64,000 nt of DNA. It comes from Thermasporomyces sp040195635 (GTDB taxonomy: Bacteria > Actinomycetota > Actinomycetes > Propionibacteriales > Actinopolymorphaceae). Where the stretch lies: the NCBI RefSeq assembly GCF_040195635.1, contig NZ_JBEFTX010000005.1, positions 124,001-188,000 on the forward strand, given 5' to 3'. The translations under genes were made by a program, and so were the position numbers. The notes beneath the pieces are model-generated. The model was not told the origin of the DNA, made no database searches, and saw only the letters and a list, made by a program, of their open reading frames with translations. Below, piece after piece: positions 26,898 to 36,236 of this stretch (position 1 is the first letter of the stretch; each line of letters opens with the position of its first letter).

Positions 26898-29462
26898 ATG
26901 CCTGGCACGAACCTCACCCGCGACGAGGCCGCCACCCGCGCCCGTCTCCTGTCGGTCCACAGCTACGACGTCGAGCTGGACCTGTCATCGGCGCCCGACC
27001 CGGGGGCCACGACGTACTCCTCCACGACCGTGATCCGGTTCAGCTGCACCGAACCCGGCGCGAGCACGTTCGTCGACCTCATCGCTCCCCGAGTCCGTGA
27101 GATCGTCCTCAACGGGCGCGATCTCGACCCCGCGACGGCCTACGCCGACTCACGGATCACCCTCGATGACCTCGCCACCGACAACGAGCTGCGGGTCGTG
27201 GCCGACACGAGCTACATGAACACCGGTGAGGGCCTGCACAGGTTCTTCGATCCGGTGGACAAGCTTCCCTACCTCTACACCCAGTTCGAGGTGCCCGACG
27301 CGCGGCGGGTCTACGCGACGTTCGAACAGCCCGACCTCAAGGGCACCTTCGCGCTCACGGTGACCGCACCGGCCGACTGGCAGGTCGTCTCCAACTCCCC
27401 CAGCCCGGAGCCCCGGCGGCTGCCGGCGCGGGAGAGCGCCACCGCGGTCTGGGAGTTCGCGCCGACCCCCCGGATCTCGACCTACATCACCGCACTCGTC
27501 GCCGGGCCCTACCACGTGGTCCGGGACTCCTACGCCGGTCTGGCAAACGAGATCCCGCTCGCGGTCTTCTGCCGGCAGTCCCTGGCGGAGTACCTCGACG
27601 CGGACGAGATCTTCGACGTCACCAAGCGCGGGTTCGCGTTCTTCGAGGAGCAGTTCGACTACGCCTACCCGTTCGAGAAGTACGACCAGCTCTTCGTCCC
27701 CGAATACAACATGGGTGCGATGGAGAATGCCGGTTGCGTGACGATCCGCGACGAGTACGTCTTCCGCAGTCGGATGACCGACGCCGCCTACGAGGGGCGC
27801 GCCACGACGATCCTGCACGAGCTGGCCCACATGTGGTTCGGCGATCTCGTCACGATGGCCTGGTGGGACGACCTGTGGCTCAACGAGTCGTTCGCCACCT
27901 ACGCGAGCACTCTCTGCCAGGCGGAGACGACCCGCTGGGCTCACGCATGGACGACGTTCGCCAACACCGAGAAGACCTGGGCCTACCGACAGGACCAGCT
28001 GCCGTCGACCCACCCGATCCAGGCCGTCATCGGCGACCTCGAGGACGTCCAGGTCAACTTCGACGGGATCACCTACGCCAAGGGCGCCAGCGTGCTGAAG
28101 CAGCTTGTCGCCTGGGTGGGGCGGGACGAGTTCTTCGCGGGGCTGCGCCACTACTTCAAGGCCTACGAATGGCGCAACGCCACCCTCGCCGACCTGCGCG
28201 TGTGCCTGGAGGAGACGAGCGGTCGCGACCTCGTCGCATGGAGCAAGGAATGGCTCGAGACCGCCGGGGTCAACACCTTCCGGGCGTCGTTCGACGTCGA
28301 CGACAAGGGGCGGTTCACGTCGTTCGGCGTGGTCCAGTCGGCCGCGACCGAGCACCCGACGCGTCGGTCCCACCGGCTCGCGATCGGCCTGTACGACCGC
28401 ACCGATGCCGGCCTGGTCCGGCGTACGCGGGTCGAGCTGGACGTCACCGGCGAGCACACCGACGTCCCCGAGCTGGTGGGGCTCTCCCGTCCTGACCTGA
28501 TCCTGCTGAACGACGACGACCTGACGTACGCCAAGATCCGCCTCGACGACCGGTCGTTCGCCACCCTGATCGGGCACATCGGGGAGTTCACCGACTCGCT
28601 GCCCCGCTCGCTCGCCTGGACCGCCGCGTGGGACATGTGCCGTGACGCCGAGATCCCGGCCCGGGACTACATCGCTCTGGTGCTGGGCGGCGTGGCGGCA
28701 GAACCGGACATCAACGTCGTCCAGCTGCTGCTGCGTACTGCCGGCACCGCGGTCAACGTCTACACCGCGCCCGTGCGGCGGAACGAGGCGCGGAGGACCT
28801 GGGCCGACGGCCTGCTCCCGCTCGTCAAGGCCGCCGAGCCTGGTAGCGACCACCAGCTGGCGTTGGTCCGGACCTTCGCCGGCGCCGCCCTTGCCGAGCA
28901 CGCCGACTTCCTGGCTGGGCTGCTCGACGGCTCGGTGGTCCTCGACGGCCTGGCAGTCGACGCCGAGCTGCGTTGGCGTCTTGTGCAGAGCCTCGCCCGA
29001 CTTGGCGTCTTCGGAGAGGCCGAGATCACCGAGGAACTGGAGCGGGACCGTACGAGCAAGGGTCAGGAGGCGGCCGCCCACGCCCGGGCGGCGCGGCCCG
29101 ACGCCACTGCCAAGGCGGACGCCTGGCGCGACGCGGTCGAGCGCGACGACATCCCCAACCAGACCCAGTTCGACACGATCCGGGGGTTCTGGCAGCCGGG
29201 ACAGGAGGACCTGCTCGCGGGGTACGTCGACACCTACCTCGACGCGGCAGGTGCGGTCTGGGAACGCAAGGCCAACGAGATGGCCCAAGCGGTGCTCGTC
29301 GGTCTGTTCCCCCGCCTGCTGGCCACCCAGGAGACGGTGGACAAGGTGCAAGCCTGGGTTGACAACATCCAACCGGTGCCGGCCGTACGCCGACTGGTCG
29401 GCGAAGGGATCGCCGATCTGCAGCGCGCGCTGCGTGCGCAGGCCCGCGACGCCGAAGGCTGA
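26898..29462 (+). CDS. pepN: Aminopeptidase N (M1 family)
   Basis: An 854-residue M1 zinc aminopeptidase, close to the usual actinobacterial length. It contains the exopeptidase motif GAMEN at residues 273-277, the zinc motif HELAH at 306-310, and the third ligand Glu in LWLNESFATY, 18 residues after the second His. A catalytic Tyr region and the C-terminal helical ERAP1-like domain follow. It removes N-terminal residues from peptides in the cytoplasm. The start ATG 26898 has GAGGG upstream; the longer open frame before it covers the divergent gene and is not coding. Its 3' end faces a nucleotidyltransferase gene 62 bp away. Confidence 0.95.
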   Translation: MPGTNLTRDEAATRARLLSVHSYDVELDLSSAPDPGATTYSSTTVIRFSCTEPGASTFVDLIAPRVREIVLNGRDLDPATAYADSRITLDDLATDNELRVVADTSYMNTGEGLHRFFDPVDKLPYLYTQFEVPDARRVYATFEQPDLKGTFALTVTAPADWQVVSNSPSPEPRRLPARESATAVWEFAPTPRISTYITALVAGPYHVVRDSYAGLANEIPLAVFCRQSLAEYLDADEIFDVTKRGFAFFEEQFDYAYPFEKYDQLFVPEYNMGAMENAGCVTIRDEYVFRSRMTDAAYEGRATTILHELAHMWFGDLVTMAWWDDLWLNESFATYASTLCQAETTRWAHAWTTFANTEKTWAYRQDQLPSTHPIQAVIGDLEDVQVNFDGITYAKGASVLKQLVAWVGRDEFFAGLRHYFKAYEWRNATLADLRVCLEETSGRDLVAWSKEWLETAGVNTFRASFDVDDKGRFTSFGVVQSAATEHPTRRSHRLAIGLYDRTDAGLVRRTRVELDVTGEHTDVPELVGLSRPDLILLNDDDLTYAKIRLDDRSFATLIGHIGEFTDSLPRSLAWTAAWDMCRDAEIPARDYIALVLGGVAAEPDINVVQLLLRTAGTAVNVYTAPVRRNEARRTWADGLLPLVKAAEPGSDHQLALVRTFAGAALAEHADFLAGLLDGSVVLDGLAVDAELRWRLVQSLARLGVFGEAEITEELERDRTSKGQEAAAHARAARPDATAKADAWRDAVERDDIPNQTQFDTIRGFWQPGQEDLLAGYVDTYLDAAGAVWERKANEMAQAVLVGLFPRLLATQETVDKVQAWVDNIQPVPAVRRLVGEGIADLQRALRAQARDAEG

Positions 29463-29524
29463 CCTCGGGCAAGTGCCTGGCCGGGCAACCTCCGCGTCGA
29501 ACGAGGCCAGGCCCGCGCCCCCGT

Positions 29525-30370
29525 TCAGACCCAGCGGGAGATCTCGGCGTCGAAGTAGGCCCGGGTCGCGGCGGCCAGCTCTGCCGGCCAGGCAACGCCC
29601 GCCGCTTCGAGGGTCGCCCTCCCCGCTGTCTGCCACGCGTCGGCAGTGGCCCGCATCGCCTCGATCAGGACACCCGGAACGACGTCGAGCGGCGGAAGCT
29701 CCTCGAGCACCGACCGCTGCTCCGGCGTCAACTTCGAACTCCACTGCTTGACCCCCATGGGAGGCAGCGGCTGGTTGGCCTGGACGAACAGTTCGTAGAG
29801 CATCTGCCGGTGGCTCTGGACACCCATGATCCCGAGCAGCCAGTCCTCGCGGGCAACGACGGCCGGCGGAAAGTTCGCCATCGTCCGGTAGAACTCCTCG
29901 ACCAGGAAGGCCATCCGCTCCAGATCAGGTCCCGCCCGGTCGACCGGCGGCGGCACCTGGGCGTCGAGGCCATCGTGGTCGACGACCACGATCCGCCGGC
30001 GAAACGGCGTCGTCGCGAGTCGACTGACCGGCTCGACCACCACGTCGAGTCGCAGGCAGTCGGTGGTCAGCGAGTAGAAGCTTCCCGGCATGTCCGGGAT
30101 CTGTCGAGCGAGCAGAACCGGTGTGATGGTGGCGAGCCAGTCGCGCCACGACTCGGCGTGCCCGTCGAAGTCGTCGTCGCGGATCGCGAGGATCACGTCG
30201 AGGTCCGACCCCGCGTCGGCCACGCCGCGCGCCAACGAACCCGAGAGCCAGAACGCACGGAATCGCTCGTCCTCCCGTACGACGGCGAGGAGGCGACTGA
30301 AGAGTGCGCGGTAGCCAACGGGGAGCGGTTCGAGAGCTGCTGGTAGCGGTTCTGTCTGCACGGCGCTCAC
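29525..30370 (-). CDS. Nucleotidyltransferase-domain protein
   Basis: About 281 residues with a polymerase-beta-type nucleotidyltransferase core: WLSGSLARGVADAGSDLDV carries the GS...D-x-D active-site pattern, and LRLDVVVEP supplies the third acidic residue. The rest is helical and resembles the C-terminal part of aminoglycoside or other small-molecule nucleotidyltransferases (WLLGIMGVQSHRQMLYELF). It may transfer a nucleotide to a small molecule or act as a MNT-like domain; the substrate is unknown. The start is uncertain: GTG 30427, 30370 and 30361 are in frame, and AGGTGAG lies just ahead of the last. It is convergent with pepN and is followed upstream by a gap of about 105 bp. Confidence 0.75.
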   Translation of the reverse strand: MSAVQTEPLPAALEPLPVGYRALFSRLLAVVREDERFRAFWLSGSLARGVADAGSDLDVILAIRDDDFDGHAESWRDWLATITPVLLARQIPDMPGSFYSLTTDCLRLDVVVEPVSRLATTPFRRRIVVVDHDGLDAQVPPPVDRAGPDLERMAFLVEEFYRTMANFPPAVVAREDWLLGIMGVQSHRQMLYELFVQANQPLPPMGVKQWSSKLTPEQRSVLEELPPLDVVPGVLIEAMRATADAWQTAGRATLEAAGVAWPAELAAATRAYFDAEISRWV

Positions 30371-30476
30371 CTGTTCGGTCGCTCGGTCGCGTGGACAATC
30401 ACCTGGCGCCCGCGTGGACGGGACCACCCACCCTCGCTCGCGCGCTCACTCCATTGTGGCGATCTGTCGGCGGACC

Positions 30477-30866
30477 CTAGGACTCGTCGAGATGGGCGGT
30501 CCTGGGACGCCGGGCGTGCTCACCAAGCTGCTGCAGCCCGGTGACGATCCCGCCCACGAGATCGCCGACAGCGAACGCCGACTGCATGGCCAGGACGACG
30601 AGCCGGCACGCGTCGTCGGACAACACCCGACCGGCATCCCGCCCCGTCAGGATCTCCATCCGCCGGGCGGTGGGGTCGACCAGGATCATGACAGAGCGCG
30701 CCGGGTCCGGGAGCGCGGCGTGCGCCTGGGCGGCGAAGGATCGCAGATCGCCGTCGACATGGCCGACGTAGGTGGAGAAGGTCAGCCCTGAGAGCTCGCC
30801 CGCGATGCGTACCGCACGCTCGATCTCGGCGCGCTCACGTGGGCTGAACGTCTCACCACTGGCCAC
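30477..30866 (-). CDS. DUF5130 family protein (TPM-like fold)
   Basis: A 129-residue actinobacterial protein of the DUF5130 family, related to TPM domains. Recognisable blocks are SGETFSPRERAEIERAVRIA, LTFSTYVGHVDGD, ILVDPTARRMEILTG and AFAVGDLVGGIVTGLQQL. Its function is unknown; TPM domains sit on membranes or the envelope. I start at GTG 30866, with GAGGTGG upstream; GTG 30875 is possible. The start lies inside the end of the upstream membrane-protein gene (overlap about 14 nt), so the two form a coupled operon, consistent with an envelope role. Confidence 0.8.
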   Translation of the reverse strand: MASGETFSPRERAEIERAVRIAGELSGLTFSTYVGHVDGDLRSFAAQAHAALPDPARSVMILVDPTARRMEILTGRDAGRVLSDDACRLVVLAMQSAFAVGDLVGGIVTGLQQLGEHARRPRTAHLDES

Positions 30867-31284
30867 CGGCGCCACCTCGCTCGGTGGAGGGTGATCCCTC
30901 GAGCGCCGGCCCGGACTCCTCCTCCGATGCACTCGCGGACGCGACCGCGGGACGGTCGCTGGACGTCGAACCTGTGCCCGCGGCGAGTTCGCCGGCGTCA
31001 GGGTTGGCGCCGAACCATTCCGGCCGGCCGGACCAGGAGAGACCAGGCTGCTGGCGCGCGCCGCGGATCAGGCCGGGCGCCATGACGAGCAGCGTGATGA
31101 TGACGAAGAGCCCGACGGGAATGCCGACGAAGATGCCGATCACCTCGAGAGGTGTCATCGCCACGGCGGTCCCCTGGGGCGTCGCCCCGAAGGCGGGCGC
31201 CGCTCCCGTGAGCAGGAACGTGCCGGCACCGCTTACCACGACGGCCGAGGAAAGGAGCCGCCCGACCCTCTTCTGACTGTTCAT
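30853..31284 (-). CDS. Small membrane protein with signal sequence
   Basis: A 143-residue hypothetical protein. The N-terminus is a signal peptide or first membrane segment (RLLSSAVVVSGAGTFLLTGA, cleavage-like AFGAT), then a second hydrophobic segment (VIGIFVGIPVGLFVIITLLV), and a cytoplasmic or periplasmic Ser/Glu-rich tail. I do not recognise the family. It overlaps the DUF5130 gene, so the two products probably work together at the membrane. The start ATG 31284 is chosen after a GTG in the same frame at 31296. It is divergent from the MscS gene across about 143 bp. Confidence 0.7.
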   Translation of the reverse strand: MNSQKRVGRLLSSAVVVSGAGTFLLTGAAPAFGATPQGTAVAMTPLEVIGIFVGIPVGLFVIITLLVMAPGLIRGARQQPGLSWSGRPEWFGANPDAGELAAGTGSTSSDRPAVASASASEEESGPALEGSPSTERGGAGGQW

Positions 31285-31427
31285 CACGGGTGCCACCGTA
31301 CCGACCCGGACCGACCAGCGGGCGCTCGCCCCGGGCCCACGTGCAACCCGCCTCGTGGCTCCGCGTCACATGCGGCATGTCCTGCCCGCGGGGCCCCGGA
31401 TCGGCACGGTCTCGTGGCCCCTGCACA

Positions 31428-32357
31428 ATGAGCCGGGTGGTGTATGCGCTGACCTGGAGCCAGTTCGCCGACAAGGCCGAGGTGCCGGCACGGATCGTCT
31501 TCCTGCTGATCCTCGGCGTCCTCATCCGCCTGATCGTCAATCGGCTGATCGACCGGTTGGTCTCCAAGACCGCTGGCCTCGCCCCGCCCAAGCACTTCTT
31601 CGGGAGCGAGCGGGCGGCCAAGATCCTCAGCACCAACGCCACGCTCTATCACGAACGCCGTGCGCAGCGGGCCCAGGCGCTGGGCTCGCTCTTCAAGAGC
31701 GTGACGACTGTGGTGACCGCAAGCGTCATCGTGCTGATGATCCTGGAGATCCTCGGCTATCCCCTGGGCCCGGTCCTCGCGAGTGCCGGCGTGGTCGGCG
31801 TGGCCCTCGGCTTCGGGGCCCAGAACCTCGTCAAGGACGTCATCTCGGGCGTGTTCATGCTGCTCGAGGACCAGTATGGCGTCGGGGACATCATCGACAT
31901 GGGCGAGGCGGTCGGCACCGTCGAGGGCGTCGGTCTCCGGGTGACCCGGCTGCGCGGATTCGACGGGGTCCTCTGGCACGTCCGCAACGGCGAGGTCATC
32001 CGGATCGGCAACCGCAGCCAGGGCTGGTCGAGCCTGCTCCTCGACGTCGAGGTGGCCCCCGACGAGGACATCCCCCAGGTGGAGGAACTGATCAACGGCG
32101 TGGCGCAGGCGATCGCCGAGGACGACGCGTTCCGCGACAACATCCTCGAGGTACCGAAGGTGGTCGGCATCGAAGCCGTGACGGGTAACTCGATCACACT
32201 CCGCGTCATCGGCCGGTGTGCGGCCAACCAACACTTCGGGGTCCTGCGCGAACTCAGGCTGCGGCTCAAGGCCATCTTCGACGCCGAGGACATCCGGGTA
32301 CCCGCCCCGATATGGCCCGACCATCAGACCGGAACGACCGGAACGGCGGCTCCGTAG
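31428..32357 (+). CDS. Small-conductance mechanosensitive channel (MscS family)
   Basis: A 309-residue MscS-type channel. An N-terminal membrane segment (RIVFLLILGVLIRLIV) is followed by a basic loop, a second segment (VVTASVIVLMILEILGY), and the pore helix TM3 with its Gly/Ala-rich packing surface (AGVVGVALGFGAQNLVKDVI). Then comes the beta domain (YGVGDIIDMGEAVGTVEGV) and the C-terminal cytoplasmic vestibule. It would open under membrane tension to release solutes during osmotic downshock. The start ATG 31428 is chosen; GTG 31440 is in frame. Just downstream is a hairpin between it and the convergent OsmC gene. Confidence 0.88.
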   Translation: MSRVVYALTWSQFADKAEVPARIVFLLILGVLIRLIVNRLIDRLVSKTAGLAPPKHFFGSERAAKILSTNATLYHERRAQRAQALGSLFKSVTTVVTASVIVLMILEILGYPLGPVLASAGVVGVALGFGAQNLVKDVISGVFMLLEDQYGVGDIIDMGEAVGTVEGVGLRVTRLRGFDGVLWHVRNGEVIRIGNRSQGWSSLLLDVEVAPDEDIPQVEELINGVAQAIAEDDAFRDNILEVPKVVGIEAVTGNSITLRVIGRCAANQHFGVLRELRLRLKAIFDAEDIRVPAPIWPDHQTGTTGTAAP

Positions 32358-32389
32358 CAGGCGGCCCCATCGAGGCGGGCCGACCCGTC

Positions 32390-32438
32390 GAGTTGTCGGA
32401 GGTCTGCCGCGCAGAAGCAGGTGAGCCTCCGACAACTC
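32390..32438. terminator. 13-bp perfect inverted repeat between MscS and OsmC
   Basis: Arms GAGTTGTCGGAGG (32390-32402) and CCTCCGACAACTC (32426-32438) flank a 23-nt loop, in the 106-bp gap between convergent genes. No U-tract follows on either side, but position and stem suit a bidirectional terminator. Confidence 0.65.
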
Positions 32439-32463
32439 CGCATGGTGACCGAGCCTGTCCAGC

Positions 32464-32889
32464 TCAGACCAGGGCGGCGTCCAGGGTGATCGTCGTACCC
32501 GCGAGCGCTTTGGAGACCGGGCAGTTCTCCTTCGCCGTCTGAGCGGCCTTGGCGAAGGCGTCGGCGTCAAGACCAGGAATGTCCGCCCGGACTGTCAGGT
32601 GGATGCCGGTGATGCCCTCCCCCGGTTGGAACGTCACGTCGGCCTTCGTGTCGACCACGCGCGGCGGCGTCCCAGCCTGGGCGAGACCGTGCGAGAGCGC
32701 CATCGAGTAGCACGTCGAGTGGGCGGCCGCGATCAGTTCCTCGGGGCTGGTCTTGCCATTCGGGGCCTCGGAACGCGCTGGCCAGGTGACGTCGTAGGTC
32801 CCGAGACCGGACGAGTCGAGCGAGACCCGACCGGCTCCCTCGATCAGGGAACCTTCCCAGTGGGCGTTCGCGGTCCGCGTGGTGGCCAT
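32464..32889 (-). CDS. OsmC family peroxiredoxin
   Basis: A 141-residue OsmC-type thiol peroxidase. The two redox cysteines are in AAAHSTCYSMALSHG and ENCPVSKAL. The N-terminus begins TRTANAHWEGSLIEGAG and there is a central PEELIAAAHS, as in OsmC. It reduces organic hydroperoxides using a thiol, presumably mycothiol here. ATG 32889 has an excellent AGGAGGA 4 nt upstream, which settles the start over the upstream frame extension. It is convergent with MscS and divergent from the LacI regulator, with a gap of about 250 bp. Confidence 0.9.
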   Translation of the reverse strand: MATTRTANAHWEGSLIEGAGRVSLDSSGLGTYDVTWPARSEAPNGKTSPEELIAAAHSTCYSMALSHGLAQAGTPPRVVDTKADVTFQPGEGITGIHLTVRADIPGLDADAFAKAAQTAKENCPVSKALAGTTITLDAALV

Positions 32890-33136
32890 GGATCCTCCTG
32901 TCGGTTCCTGCATGGTTGTTCGGTCGTACGTAGGCCATCTTGCCGTGGCACCCTGGTGGCGATTTCCACCGGTTCCCCCTGCTGGCTATCCTTGCCGGAA
33001 ATCCGCTCGCTGTTTCGGTTCCGACTTTCGGTCGGCGCCGTTGACCAGGACCAGGGCAGGCCGTCCCGCCAAGCCCGGAAGGCTGGTCCGAACCTTCGCT
33101 CCGCCCGCGTCGACCCACCACTCGACGGGAGGCCAG

Positions 33137-34150
33137 ATGCCCGGATCCGCGGGTCCTCGCACAGTCACGCTCGCGGCCATCGCCGCCGAGGCGGGAGTTT
33201 CCGTGCCGACCGTGTCCAAGGTGCTGAACGGCAGGCATGACGTGGCCGCCCTCACGAGGGCACGGGTGGAGGAGTTGCTCAGTCACCACGGCTATCTCCG
33301 CAGCCGCAGCCGCCAGGCGACCGGCCTCATCGACCTCGCCATCGACAATCTCGCGACCCCGTGGGCGGAGGAGATCCTGCGAGGGGCGGTCGAGACCGCT
33401 GAGTCCGCGGACTTCAGTGTCGCCGTGTCGATCCTTCCGTACGCACAACCCTGGACGCCGTGGATCGACCGGATCCTGCGCCGTGGCAGCGACGGCGTCG
33501 CCGCGGTCGTCAAGCAGCTCGGGCGCTCGGACCTTCGGCGGCTGCGCGCCGCCGCCATCCCGCACGTCGCAGTGGATCCCATGGGCGACTGCGGACCCGA
33601 GACGCTCTCGGTCGGTGTCACGAACTGGCAGGGCGGATTCGACGCCACGCAGCACCTGCTCGACCTTGGTCACTCCCGGATCGCCGCGATCTCCGGGCCG
33701 CCGGTCCTGGAGTCGGCACGCGCTCGACTGGCCGGGTTCCGGTACGCGATCGAGGCGGCCGGACACGCCGTCGACCCTGCCCTGGTGACACCGGCACTCT
33801 TCACCCGCGAGGAGGGACAGGCCGCCGCCGGCAGGGTGCTCGACCACCCCCACCCACCCACCGCCATCGTCACCGGCAACGACGAGCAGGCGATCGGGGC
33901 GTACCAGGCCGCCCATGCCCGTGGGCTCCGGATTCCCGACGAGGTCAGCGTCGTCGGCTTCGATGACATCCCGATCTCCCAGTGGCTGGACCCGCCGCTG
34001 ACCACCGTCCGGCAACCGCTCGCCGCGATGGCTGCGGCAGCGATGCGGATGCTCGTCCGCCAGATCGCGGTCGGGGCATCGGAGCCGAGCCGGATGGAGT
34101 TGGCCACCACCTTGGTCGTACGACGGAGCAGCGCACCTCTCCGTCGGTGA
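33137..34150 (+). CDS. LacI-family transcriptional regulator
   Basis: A 337-residue LacI/GalR regulator. The HTH is TLAAIAAEAGVSVPTVSKVL at the N-terminus with the hinge after it, and the periplasmic-binding-like effector domain spans about residues 65-337. The usual ending is there: VSVVGFDDIPISQWLDPPLT and RQPLAAMAAAA. It would sense a sugar. ATG 33137 has GGGAGG upstream. It is the nearest regulator to the ABC importer that begins 262 bp downstream and probably controls it. LacI-type AAGCGCTT and AAACGCTT palindromes also occur at 47863 and 61909, but matching regulator and sites is inference. Confidence 0.9.
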   Translation: MPGSAGPRTVTLAAIAAEAGVSVPTVSKVLNGRHDVAALTRARVEELLSHHGYLRSRSRQATGLIDLAIDNLATPWAEEILRGAVETAESADFSVAVSILPYAQPWTPWIDRILRRGSDGVAAVVKQLGRSDLRRLRAAAIPHVAVDPMGDCGPETLSVGVTNWQGGFDATQHLLDLGHSRIAAISGPPVLESARARLAGFRYAIEAAGHAVDPALVTPALFTREEGQAAAGRVLDHPHPPTAIVTGNDEQAIGAYQAAHARGLRIPDEVSVVGFDDIPISQWLDPPLTTVRQPLAAMAAAAMRMLVRQIAVGASEPSRMELATTLVVRRSSAPLRR

Positions 34151-34327
34151 GAGGGTGGCGCAGGGGGCACCCTCACGCAAAGCCCACCTGGCGCCGAGAG
34201 ATCCCCCACCTCAGCGCCACGGCGCGGAAACGCAAGCTCAACCGGGTCGTGACCCGCAATCACTTGACCGCGACGCCGTGACCACGGCAGCATCGCGATC
34301 ACTTACCGCCCAGGCGTGATCAGCGGT

Positions 34328-34338
34328 AGAAAGTTTCT
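34328..34338. promoter_or_regulatory. Small palindrome upstream of the ABC importer
   Basis: AGAAAGTTTCT, an 11-bp perfect palindrome, is 73 bp upstream of the solute-binding gene. A wider pair TACCGC/GCGGTA spans 34303-34327 just before it. Position suits control by the LacI regulator upstream, but the core differs from a standard LacI operator. Confidence 0.3.
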
Positions 34339-34411
34339 CCCCCCGTGAGCGCCCCGCCCGGGAGCGCCTGACCCGAGCGCTCGGCCCGAGCGCCGTTCCG
34401 AGGAGTGTCTG

Positions 34412-36226
34412 ATGCGCATCGCGACGGCTCGATGGCGTCACGCGACCGCCCTGTTGGCGGCGTTCGCGTGCGTCACGGCACTCGTCCTCCCTTCCAGCGC
34501 ACGCGCCGAGGAGGAGCAGCCCACGCAGCTGGTCGTCGCGGCGTCGCAGTCGGTCGACACGTTCAACCCGTTCATGTCGTTCTTCGCGATCGGCTACACG
34601 GTCGCGGGGTTGAGCTACGACTCGCTGATCGACTGGAGTGCCACGGACTTCAAGCCGGTCCCGGGCCTCGCGACCAAGTGGGAGGAGTCGGCGGACCACC
34701 TGACGTGGACGTACACGATCCGCAAGGGCGTGAAGTTCTCCGACGGCACTCCGCTGACGGCGCGCGACGCGGAGTTCACCTACAACCTGATGATGACCGA
34801 CGAGGACGCCCGCGCGTCGTCGTCGGACCTGGTGGAGAACTTCTCCAGCGTCGACGCCCCCAACGACACCACTCTGGTCATCAGGCTCAAGCGCCCGACC
34901 AACCAGATGCTGGCGCTCGACAACGCCATCGTCCCCCGGCACATCTGGGAGAAGCACGAGGGCAAGGTCGGCGACTTCAAGAACTTCGACTTCCCGCTGG
35001 TCGGCTCGGGACCCTTCCAGGTCGTGGAGTTCAAGACCGACCAGTTCATCCGGCTGAAGGCCAACAAGGATTACTGGGCAGGCGCGCCGGCCTATGACGA
35101 GCTGGTCTTCCGCTACTACAAGACGCCGGACGCGAGCGTGCAGGCGCTCATCGCCGGCGAGGTCGACGTGGTGAGTGGCCTGACGCCCGCCGCGTACAAA
35201 GCGCTCGAAGGCAAGGCCGGCATCACCCTCAACCGGGCGGCAAACCGCCGGTTCGGCGCCATCACGTTCAACATGGGGGCGCGTACGAAGGACGGCAAGG
35301 AGTTCGGTGACGGCCATCCCGCACTGAAGGACAAGGCGGTCCGACAGGCGATCCACTACGCCACCAACAAGGAGGAGCTGATCGCCAAGGTCAACGACGG
35401 CATGGCTCTGCCCGGCATCAGCTACATCCCGCCGATCTTCGACACCTACCACTACGAGCCGAGCGACGCGGACAAGGTGACGTTCGACATCGACAAAGCC
35501 AACCAGATCCTCGACGAGGCGGGATACGAGCGCGGGTCCGACGGGATCAGACGCATGCCGGACTCGGACGAGCCGCTGAAGTTCCGCCTGCTCAACCATT
35601 CCGACACACCGTCAGAGGCGACCGACTCCGAGTTTCTCAAGGGTTGGTGGAAGCAGATCGGGATCGAGGTGACGATCGAGGCCGCCGACTTCACCAAGCT
35701 CAACGACAACCTCTACCTCGGCCGGTACGACATCATCTTCTCCGGCTGGGGGGTCGGCCCCGACCCGACGTCGATCCTCAGCCTGCACACGTGCGGCGTC
35801 CTTCCCGACGACGCGAGCGGGACGCAGCGCGACACCGACACGTTCTACTGCAACCCGGCCTACGACAGGCTGCACGAGAAGCAGAAGGCCGAGAGCGACA
35901 TCGCCAAGCGGGCGGCGATCGTCAAGGAGATGCAGCGGATCCTCTACACCGACGCGCCGGTCATCACGCTCCGCTATGCCGACACCCTCGAGGCCTACCG
36001 CAGCGACCGCTGGACCGGGTTCATCAAGCAGCCGTCCACGCGGGGCATGATCTCGGGCCAGCAGGGCAACTGGGCGTACATGTCGGCCAGGCCGGTGCAG
36101 GCCGAGGATGCTGGCGGCTCGCGCGTCGCGCTCTTCGTCGGTGGCGGTGCCGCCGTCGTGCTGATCGCCGCGGCCGCCGGGTTCGTCGTCGTACGCCGGC
36201 GCAAGACCGCGGACGAGCGGGAGTAG
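34412..36226 (+). CDS. ABC transporter solute-binding protein, family 5 (peptide/nickel type)
   Basis: A 604-residue extracytoplasmic binding protein of the DppA/OppA family. A signal peptide (LLAAFACVTALVLPSSARA) is followed by the mature N-terminus (QLVVAASQSVDTFNPFMS). Family 5 signatures include LATKWEESADHLTWTYTIRK and VKFSDGTPLTARD. Unusually there is no lipobox Cys; instead the C-terminus ends in a hydrophobic segment plus basic anchor (VALFVGGGAAVVLIAAAAGF then VVRRRK), which suggests membrane anchoring from the C-terminal side. AGGAG lies 7 nt before ATG 34412. It is the first gene of a five-gene importer operon. Confidence 0.92.
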   Translation: MRIATARWRHATALLAAFACVTALVLPSSARAEEEQPTQLVVAASQSVDTFNPFMSFFAIGYTVAGLSYDSLIDWSATDFKPVPGLATKWEESADHLTWTYTIRKGVKFSDGTPLTARDAEFTYNLMMTDEDARASSSDLVENFSSVDAPNDTTLVIRLKRPTNQMLALDNAIVPRHIWEKHEGKVGDFKNFDFPLVGSGPFQVVEFKTDQFIRLKANKDYWAGAPAYDELVFRYYKTPDASVQALIAGEVDVVSGLTPAAYKALEGKAGITLNRAANRRFGAITFNMGARTKDGKEFGDGHPALKDKAVRQAIHYATNKEELIAKVNDGMALPGISYIPPIFDTYHYEPSDADKVTFDIDKANQILDEAGYERGSDGIRRMPDSDEPLKFRLLNHSDTPSEATDSEFLKGWWKQIGIEVTIEAADFTKLNDNLYLGRYDIIFSGWGVGPDPTSILSLHTCGVLPDDASGTQRDTDTFYCNPAYDRLHEKQKAESDIAKRAAIVKEMQRILYTDAPVITLRYADTLEAYRSDRWTGFIKQPSTRGMISGQQGNWAYMSARPVQAEDAGGSRVALFVGGGAAVVLIAAAAGFVVVRRRKTADERE

Positions 36227-36236
36227 CCGGCCACTC

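Noticed and set aside
27150..29744. Very long open frame (864 codons) on the minus strand opposite aminopeptidase N
   Set aside because: It mirrors the codon bias of pepN, has no recognisable domain, and covers the catalytic motifs on the other strand. It is a high-GC shadow frame.
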